A stretch of 18,664 bases of DNA from an uncultured Clostridia bacterium (GTDB taxonomy: Bacteria; Bacillota; Clostridia; Lachnospirales; Anaerotignaceae). Of this stretch, positions 15,058 through 18,664 are shown piece by piece (within the stretch, counting starts at the first letter, position 1; every line of letters begins with the position of its first letter). The notes under the pieces are model-generated. The model was not told where the DNA came from and made no database searches. It saw nothing but the letters and a program-made list of their open reading frames with translations. The stretch is from assembly GCA_910587195.1 (NCBI GenBank), contig CAJUKL010000045.1, positions 1 through 18,664 of the forward strand. Direction: 5' to 3'. A program made the translations under genes and the position numbers.

Positions 15058-15390
15058 TTATTTTTTTTGGTGGTCGAGAAAGGTGATAATTGTTTTGACT
15101 GTTTGTAAAATCATGTCTTTTTCTTCCACCGTGCGGTTTTTGGTTAATTCTTGCCAAAGATTACTTTGTTCCTCGTCTTTGTTCAAACTGTCCTGCAAAA
15201 GAGATGCCACAGAAACTTGAAGAACATCAGCGATTGCAAGGAGGGTTTCGACTGTGGCGTTTCTGCTGCCACGCTCAATTAAACTGACATAAGAAACAGA
15301 GATGTCCAGCATTTCGGCAAGTTGTTCTTGCGTCAGATTTTGATGCAGTCTTGCTTTTTTAATTCGGTTGCCCAATTCTTTGTTATCCAT
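15058..15390 (-). CDS. XRE/SinR-like helix-turn-helix transcription regulator
   Basis: 110 aa. Residues 5-65 are a standard Cro/C1-type HTH: LGNRIKKARLHQNLTQEQLA, then EMLDISVSYVSLIERGSRNA with the recognition helix, then TVETLLAIADVLQVSVASLL. The remaining 45 residues are acidic and helical (EEKDMILQTVKTIITFL), probably a dimerisation tail. Start 15390 is chosen behind GGGGTGAT; the frame runs further upstream without a site. It is divergent from csrA across the repeat at 15458-15657 and could regulate itself, the two genes after it (135 nt gap to the next) or the csrA-flagellin unit. Target unknown. Confidence 0.88.
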   Translation of the reverse strand: MDNKELGNRIKKARLHQNLTQEQLAEMLDISVSYVSLIERGSRNATVETLLAIADVLQVSVASLLQDSLNKDEEQSNLWQELTKNRTVEEKDMILQTVKTIITFLDHQKK

Positions 15391-15419
15391 AGTATCACCC
15401 CATAACATAACTTTACCTT

Positions 15420-15447
15420 GTATTATTCGAAAGAGTAACGAACTCAA
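15420..15447 (-). promoter_or_regulatory. Promoter of the HTH gene with short inverted repeat
   Basis: On the minus strand TTGAGT (15447-15442), 16 nt, TAATAC (15425-15420). The spacer contains GAGT-AACGA-ACTC, which could be an autoregulatory site. Confidence 0.4.
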
Positions 15448-15457
15448 AGTAAATTTT

Positions 15458-15657
15458 TTTTACTAAAAGTCAAAAGTCTTGGGCGTTGCCCAAACCCACC
15501 AACTTTTTTGAAAAAAAGTTGGACAAAAAAACTTTACTGGAAAAATTAGCGTTTTTCCTTTATAAATCAATGTTTTTAAAGTCGTTGGATATTGCTTTAA
15601 TATCAACTGTAGCGGAGCAACACCCAAGATTTTAAAAAATTTTACTGAAAGTCAAAA
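15458..15657. mobile_element. MITE-like element, inverted copy of the 2239-2505 core
   Basis: An 18-bp direct repeat, TTTTACTRAAAGTCAAAA, is at 15458-15475 and 15640-15657 with one mismatch. Just inside lie inverted ends TCTTGGGCGTTGCCC (15477-15491) and, read inward from 15629, TCTTGGGTGTTGCTC. Its first 100 bp are the reverse complement of the 2239-2505 interior: the CCAACTTTT...AAAAGTTGG hairpin, the GGAAAAA...TTTTTCC hairpin and the ATTGAT spacer. No ORF. It fills most of the gap between the HTH promoter and the csrA promoter; its right edge is 6 bp before the csrA -35. Confidence 0.7.
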
Positions 15658-15663
15658 AAAGTA

Positions 15664-15692
15664 TTGACAGATTTTACGAATAGTATTATAAT
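15664..15692 (+). promoter_or_regulatory. Full-consensus sigma-A promoter of csrA
   Basis: TTGACA (15664-15669), 17 nt, TATAAT (15687-15692): both hexamers are perfect, the best promoter in the window. It may also supply flagellin mRNA, since no terminator separates csrA from flagellin and no clear sigma-28 promoter is seen. Confidence 0.85.
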
Positions 15693-15738
15693 ATTTACAC
15701 AGAGTAAAGTTATTTTAATCGACAGGGAGGTTTTGCCT

Positions 15739-15948
15739 ATGTTATCACTTGGAAGGAATCCGGGAGAATATATTGTGATTAACGGAAACATCATCGTTGA
15801 AGTTGTTTCTATTGACGGCTCTCTACGTCTGGCGATTGATGCACCCAAAGAAATGAAGATTGAACGGGGCGAGAATTATGAAAAAAATCACCCTGTACCC
15901 GATTGTATCCAAAGGACAAAAGCCCTTGGCGGCGCAAAAAGGCGTTAA
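15739..15948 (+). CDS. csrA: CsrA translational regulator
   Basis: 69 aa. MLSLGRNPGEYIVINGNIIV, the strand SLRLAIDAPKEMKIERGE and the conserved Arg of the APKE--I-R motif fit the CsrA fold, a domain-swapped dimer that binds GGA in RNA hairpin loops. In Firmicutes CsrA represses flagellin (hag) translation and is itself held off by FliW; no fliW is in the window. GGGAGG lies before the ATG at 15739. The tail (NHPVPDCIQRTKALGGAKRR) is unlike other CsrA tails, and its DNA doubles as the start of another open frame (15878-16012). The downstream flagellin leader contains the expected CsrA sites. The gene is 125 nt before flagellin. Confidence 0.9.
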   Translation: MLSLGRNPGEYIVINGNIIVEVVSIDGSLRLAIDAPKEMKIERGENYEKNHPVPDCIQRTKALGGAKRR

Positions 15949-16012
15949 ATCCTTCGTTTTTGACAATAAGTTATATTCTCCTAGAAAAAAGGCAGGCTTT
16001 TACTCATGGTAA
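15878..16012 (+). CDS. Possible 44-aa protein overlapping the csrA 3' end
   Basis: An ATG at 15878, in a different frame from csrA, opens 44 codons to TAA at 16010-16012, overlapping csrA by 71 nt and continuing 64 nt beyond it. The product starts MKKITLYPIVSKGQKPLAAQ and ends KKAGFYSW; it is basic with balanced composition, unlike a random shadow frame in AT-rich DNA. A weak purine site (GGGGCGAG) precedes it. It could be a translationally coupled small protein, or csrA could once have ended earlier. I do not recognise it. Conservation decides. Confidence 0.35.
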   Translation: MKKITLYPIVSKGQKPLAAQKGVKSFVFDNKLYSPRKKAGFYSW

Positions 16013-16029
16013 ACAATAACTTATTTATG

Positions 16030-16065
16030 GGGGAGAAAGGATACTCCCCGTCAAATTCAAGGAGG
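16030..16065 (+). promoter_or_regulatory. CsrA-type binding sites in the flagellin leader
   Basis: A hairpin GGGGAG (16030-16035) / CTCCCC (16044-16049) exposes AAAGGATA in its loop, and the Shine-Dalgarno CAAGGAGG (16058-16065) carries a second GGA 8 nt before the ATG. This is the two-site arrangement known for CsrA repression of hag in Bacillus: an upstream hairpin plus the ribosome-binding site. Confidence 0.65.
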
Positions 16066-16073
16066 TAGTATTT

Positions 16074-17753
16074 ATGATTATTCAACACAACATTTCAGCT
16101 TTAAATTCTTACAACAGATTATCTGGTAACAACAAAGCATTAGCAAAAAACTTGGAAAAATTATCTTCTGGTTACAAAATTAACAGAGCTGCTGATGATG
16201 CTGCTGGTTTAGCAATCTCTGAAAAAATGAGAGCGCAAATCACTGGTATGAACAGAGCACAACAAAACTCTAAAGATGGTATTTCATTAGTACAAACTGC
16301 TGAAGGTGCTTTGACAGAAGTTCATTCTATGTTAAACAGAATGGTTGACTTGACAACACAGGCTTCCAACGGTATCTATACTGACACTGAAAGAACAAAA
16401 ATTCAAGACGAATTAAAACAGTTGGAAAGTGAAATCGACAGAATCGCTGACGCTACAAACTTCAATGGCATTAAGTTGCTTGATGGTTCTATGGGTGCTT
16501 CAAAATCTTCTAGCACTTCTGCAGCAAAAACAGTTCTTGATGTATCAGATAATTTAGAAGTGGAAACAATAGATGCACAACAAGGTAAAGCAGTATTTAC
16601 TAATACAACTAATGTTACAAACTTAGATGCTGAAGGTGCTAAAAACACATACACACTTAATTTTAGTGATGGTACTTCCGTTTCTGTAGACTTTGAAATT
16701 ATTAAATCTGGAACTAACTTTACGATGTTAGTAAATGGTGAAGATAAGGGTTATACAGGGGCAGCGCTATCTAATGCAGTTGGTAATAATAGTGCAAATG
16801 TTAATGAGGCATTAATAAATGCTCTTAATGAAAAATTAGGCGATAAATATGATGTTGTAGATAATGGTGGTAAATTAGAAATTACTGCAAAAGAAGTTGG
16901 CAGTGGAACAGCAACATTAGTAGATATGGAAATTACTGGTGTAAAATCTGATGGTAGTACTGTAAATACTTCAGTGAATCCAGCAGCAGCAAAAAATGCC
17001 AATGCAAAATTAGGCGGTACTGCAGCAGGAGCAACTGATTCAGTAAATCCTACAGATACAACAGATATTATTAAGTTTGCTGATTTGAATACAAGTAATT
17101 TGTATGATGGAACAAATTTAGATGATGCAATGTTTACCATCAATGGTCAGAAATTTGTTATTGCCAAAAATGCAACAGATGTATCAGGTTTAGATAAAGA
17201 TATTACTGTTATTATTGGTGACCCAGGTGGAGATGCAACAAACAAAGCTTCTATTGCACAACAAATAGGTCAAGCTTTGGGTATGGAAGTAAAAGTTGAT
17301 AGTAAAACTGCTCCAACAACAATGTTGTTTAGTGGTTCTGCTCCTAAAGCAGCTGCTGGATTACAGTTACAGATTGGTGATACAGCAGATGATTACAACC
17401 AATTAATGGTTACTGTTGATGACTGTCATGCAGATGCACTTGGTGTTAAAGGTTTAAGTGTAGCGGATCCTGCTGCAGCAGCAGAATCCATGGAAAAAGC
17501 AAAAGCAGCTATTGAACAAGTTTCCAAAGTACGTAGTTTACTTGGTGCTACTCAAAACAGATTAGACCACACATTGGCTAACTTGGAAGAAACAACCACA
17601 AACTTGACAGAAGCTGAAAGCCGTATCAGAGATACAGACATGGCAAACGAGATGATGAAATATACAAAGAACAACATTCTTATTCAGTCTTCTCAAGCTA
17701 TGCTTGCACAAGCAAATCAAGTTCCTCAGGGTGTTCTTCAGTTGTTACAATAA
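16074..17753 (+). CDS. Flagellin
   Basis: 559 aa, longer than the 270-400 aa common in Firmicutes. The conserved D0/D1 N-terminus (MIIQHNISALNSYNRLSGNN, then LSSGYKINRAADDAAGLAIS and NFNGIKLLDGS) spans about 1-140. The C-terminus (RSLLGATQNRLDHTLANLEE, then AESRIRDTDMANEM, ending QVPQGVLQLLQ) covers about 475-559. Between them about 330 residues are variable, Asn/Thr/Asp/Gly-rich, surface-exposed filament domains. One cysteine is present in that region (VTVDDCHADALGV), which is rare in flagellins. No signal peptide, as expected for export by the flagellar type III system. AAGGAGG precedes the ATG. Asn codons are mostly AAC in the conserved ends and mostly AAT in the middle, suggesting a swapped middle. 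CsrA control is likely. Confidence 0.97.
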   Translation: MIIQHNISALNSYNRLSGNNKALAKNLEKLSSGYKINRAADDAAGLAISEKMRAQITGMNRAQQNSKDGISLVQTAEGALTEVHSMLNRMVDLTTQASNGIYTDTERTKIQDELKQLESEIDRIADATNFNGIKLLDGSMGASKSSSTSAAKTVLDVSDNLEVETIDAQQGKAVFTNTTNVTNLDAEGAKNTYTLNFSDGTSVSVDFEIIKSGTNFTMLVNGEDKGYTGAALSNAVGNNSANVNEALINALNEKLGDKYDVVDNGGKLEITAKEVGSGTATLVDMEITGVKSDGSTVNTSVNPAAAKNANAKLGGTAAGATDSVNPTDTTDIIKFADLNTSNLYDGTNLDDAMFTINGQKFVIAKNATDVSGLDKDITVIIGDPGGDATNKASIAQQIGQALGMEVKVDSKTAPTTMLFSGSAPKAAAGLQLQIGDTADDYNQLMVTVDDCHADALGVKGLSVADPAAAAESMEKAKAAIEQVSKVRSLLGATQNRLDHTLANLEETTTNLTEAESRIRDTDMANEMMKYTKNNILIQSSQAMLAQANQVPQGVLQLLQ

Positions 17754-17766
17754 TTTTCAAAAAATT

Positions 17767-17793
17767 AAGACCGGATTTTTCCGGTCTTTTTTT
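17767..17793 (+). terminator. Flagellin terminator
   Basis: AAGACCGGA (17767-17775) pairs perfectly with TCCGGTCTT (17780-17788) around TTTT, followed by T to 17793. Confidence 0.92.
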
Positions 17794-17794
17794 G

Positions 17795-17824
17795 TTGTCA
17801 GATTTTGGCGAATGTAATTAAAAT
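17795..17824 (+). promoter_or_regulatory. Promoter of the small RNA unit
   Basis: TTGTCA (17795-17800), 18 nt, TAAAAT (17819-17824), with TGTAAT just upstream of the -10. It begins immediately after the flagellin T tract, so the next unit can be transcribed on its own. Confidence 0.5.
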
Positions 17825-17830
17825 TGCTGT

Positions 17831-17932
17831 CGACTCTTTCCAGCAGGAAGGAGGTGGGTCTATGGATTACACGGTTTAACAAGAAGTAAACGACAAACCC
17901 ACAAGAGACGGAATCTCTTGTGGGTTTTTTTT
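17831..17932 (+). ncRNA. Short transcript with strong SD, 5-codon ORF (MDYTV) and strong terminator
   Basis: From a start near 17831 the RNA would be about 100 nt. It holds CTTTCC-AGCA-GGAAGG, a hairpin that would mask a very strong Shine-Dalgarno (AGGAAGGAGGTG, 17845-17856). Then comes ATG GAT TAC ACG GTT TAA (17862-17879), then a 14-bp perfect terminator whose loop is CGGAA. GTGGGT (17854-17859) can also pair with ACCCAC (17897-17902) of the terminator, an alternative fold. Four GGA motifs occur, one in a hairpin loop. It could be a CsrA-binding RNA, a leader-peptide attenuator, or the remnant of a small toxin gene. Confidence 0.45.
17895..17932 (+). terminator. Strong intrinsic terminator
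   Basis: AAACCCACAAGAGA (17895-17908) pairs perfectly with TCTCTTGTGGGTTT (17914-17927) around CGGAA, followed by T to 17932. Confidence 0.92.
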
Positions 17933-18074
17933 GTGCTTTCGCACGAACTTATGGCTTACATAGCTTTTCAATACTATAATACTGCAAAAAGCTGGCATTG
18001 TCAAGAAAATTGGTCAATTTAAAAATGATACACTGTAACAACAACTATTTTTTTAAAAAATACAGTAACACTTT

Positions 18075-18103
18075 TTGGAAACAAGCATAGTATGTACTAT
18101 AAA
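18075..18103 (+). promoter_or_regulatory. Promoter of the Cys/Asn-rich gene with palindrome
   Basis: TTGGAA (18075-18080), 17 nt, TATAAA (18098-18103). The spacer and -10 contain ATAGTA-TG-TACTAT (18087-18100), a 6-bp inverted repeat that could bind a regulator. The region 17933-18074 holds a GTGC-TTTC-GCAC stem and AAATTGGTCAATTT but no gene. Confidence 0.6.
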
Positions 18104-18128
18104 ACAAATTTGAAAGGAGAAATAAAAA

Positions 18129-18320
18129 ATGTGTGGATGTAATGGATGTAACAACGGATGTAATTCTTGTGGAGGTTGCGGATGTAACTGCTCTAGCTGC
18201 TGCAGTAACTATGCTGATGCTTGGTATGACTTCTGGAATAGCCAAGGCTGTGGCTGCAACAACAATAACAACAATAATTGCGGCTGCAACAACAATAATA
18301 ACAACTGTGGCTGTAATTAA
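18129..18320 (+). CDS. Cys/Asn/Gly-rich small protein (63 aa)
   Basis: By my count 16 Cys, 21 Asn and 10 Gly in 63 residues. Residues 1-25 hold ten Cys in C-x1-3-C spacing (MCGCNGCNNGCNSCGGCGCN). A central hydrophobic/aromatic patch follows (NYADAWYDFWNS, 27-38), then three GCGC or CGC blocks separated by runs of seven and six Asn. No signal peptide or obvious leader peptide. AAAGGAG lies 9 nt before the ATG; the gene has its own promoter and terminator, so it is a dedicated unit. The Asn runs are coded by AAC/AAT repeats. Possible roles: metal binding (metallothionein-like), a cross-linked spore or surface structural protein, or a modified peptide precursor. I know no family that matches, and function is unassigned. 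Confidence 0.75.
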   Translation: MCGCNGCNNGCNSCGGCGCNCSSCCSNYADAWYDFWNSQGCGCNNNNNNNCGCNNNNNNCGCN

Positions 18321-18335
18321 GCACAAAAGTAAGAG

Positions 18336-18361
18336 AGGCGGTCATTTGACCGCCTTTTTTT
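18336..18361 (+). terminator. Terminator of the Cys/Asn-rich gene
   Basis: AGGCGGTCA (18336-18344) pairs with TGACCGCCT (18347-18355), followed by T to 18361. Confidence 0.92.
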
Positions 18362-18664
18362 AAGAAATTTCTTGTTTAAGAAGCTCCTCATGCTGCTTTT
18401 GACATCACTTTACATGTAAATTACTGGAAAAAATCTGCAAGAAAGTTTTATAAAATAAAAAATATTTCCTTATTAATTTTGTTGTTTTTAAAATAAAGAT
18501 TTTTTGACGTTCTCAAAAAAAAAACTGGACATTTTGAATAAAATATGCTATAGTATATTTGTAAAAATCTATAAAATTTGTCCTTTTATCTCTGAATCAA
18601 TAGCTTTCTCAAAAGGTAAACTTTTTGAGAAAAGGACTTAATTTTTGGATTTTAATTTTATTAC
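18362..18664. other. Non-coding end of window
   Basis: No ORF with a ribosome-binding site is seen. Noted are a perfect palindrome TTTACATGTAAA (18409-18420) just after TTGACA (18399-18404), a promoter at 18526-18554, and an imperfect hairpin TTTCTCAAAAG / CTTTTTGAGAAA (18605-18632). Confidence 0.5.
18526..18554 (+). promoter_or_regulatory. Promoter reading out of the window
   Basis: TGGACA (18526-18531), 17 nt, TATAGT (18549-18554), with TG one base upstream of the -10. The gene or RNA it serves lies past 18664 or starts within the last 100 nt. Confidence 0.5.

Noticed and set aside
15940..16073. Sigma-28 (TAAA-N15-GCCGATAA type) promoter before flagellin
   Set aside because: The nearest match, TAAA followed by GACAATAA, has only 12 nt spacing and poor -10 identity, so I do not call it; flagellin may depend on the csrA promoter or on a divergent site.
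16751..17143. 130-codon minus-strand ORF inside flagellin
   Set aside because: Shadow of the variable region; composition follows the sense strand and there is no start signal.
18045..18326. 93-codon minus-strand ORF opposite the Cys-rich gene
   Set aside because: Low-complexity Ile/Val/Ala/Thr product created by the antisense of GCN/AAC repeats; no ribosome-binding site.
18133..18363. 76-codon open frame over the Cys/Asn-rich gene
   Set aside because: Alanine/valine/threonine-rich product caused by the repeat in another frame; the ribosome-binding site spacing fits the ATG at 18129, and the frame runs through the terminator.
1..18664. tRNA, rRNA, CRISPR, transposase or prophage genes
   Set aside because: None seen on either strand; repeats present are hairpin elements without spacers or regular period.

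Overview
The window is AT-rich DNA with Gram-positive ribosome-binding sites (AGGAGG-type) and sigma-A-like promoters. Gene content (CarD, a YacL-type PIN-TRAM protein, IspD, TypA, a SpoVB-like flippase, an ECF vitamin transporter S component, CsrA beside flagellin) points to a motile anaerobic Firmicute of class Clostridia, probably Lachnospirales. This placement is by gene resemblance only. No rRNA, tRNA, CRISPR array, transposase or phage gene is visible.

Layout. (1) 1-310 is a stem-loop-rich intergenic repeat. (2) 440-3719 is a housekeeping stretch: carD, a PIN-TRAM membrane protein, ispD and rnhA. A MITE-like element flanked by 23-bp direct repeats splits a terminator between the PIN-TRAM gene and ispD. 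(3) 3787-7756 holds a cold-shock gene, typA/bipA and a MOP-family lipid or polysaccharide flippase. (4) 7815-9987 is a single-gene unit for a PAS/degenerate-GGDEF/EAL/PAS c-di-GMP protein. (5) 10063-12100 is a Na+/phosphate cotransporter with a PhoU-like tail, behind 11-bp-phased repeats resembling a Pho box, followed by a 52-aa orphan protein and a terminator. (6) 12101-14023 is a two-gene unit, an ECF S component translationally coupled to a class-V PLP aminotransferase, with palindromic operator-like sites upstream.

(7) 14038-15390, on the minus strand, encodes an HTH regulator, a small helical protein and an HExxH/CxxC protein. A second well-preserved copy of the intergenic repeat separates this cluster from the next. 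(8) 15664-17793 is the csrA-flagellin locus: a full-consensus promoter, csrA, a possible overlapping 44-codon ORF, a flagellin leader with two likely CsrA sites, and a long flagellin whose middle third has different codon usage. (9) 17795-18361 holds two small units: a roughly 100-nt transcript with a strong Shine-Dalgarno, a 5-codon ORF and a strong terminator; then a 63-aa protein made largely of Cys, Asn and Gly. 18362-18664 has no gene, but a good promoter near the end suggests a gene or RNA past the edge.

Working together: CsrA made at 15739 is expected to repress flagellin translation through the leader hairpin and the Shine-Dalgarno. The small GGA-bearing transcript just downstream could be a partner in that circuit. 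The ECF/aminotransferase pair probably imports and processes one small molecule, possibly a B6 vitamer, which is inference. The most novel-looking items are the Cys/Asn/Gly protein, the mini-transcript, the overlapping ORF in csrA and the MITE-like family.
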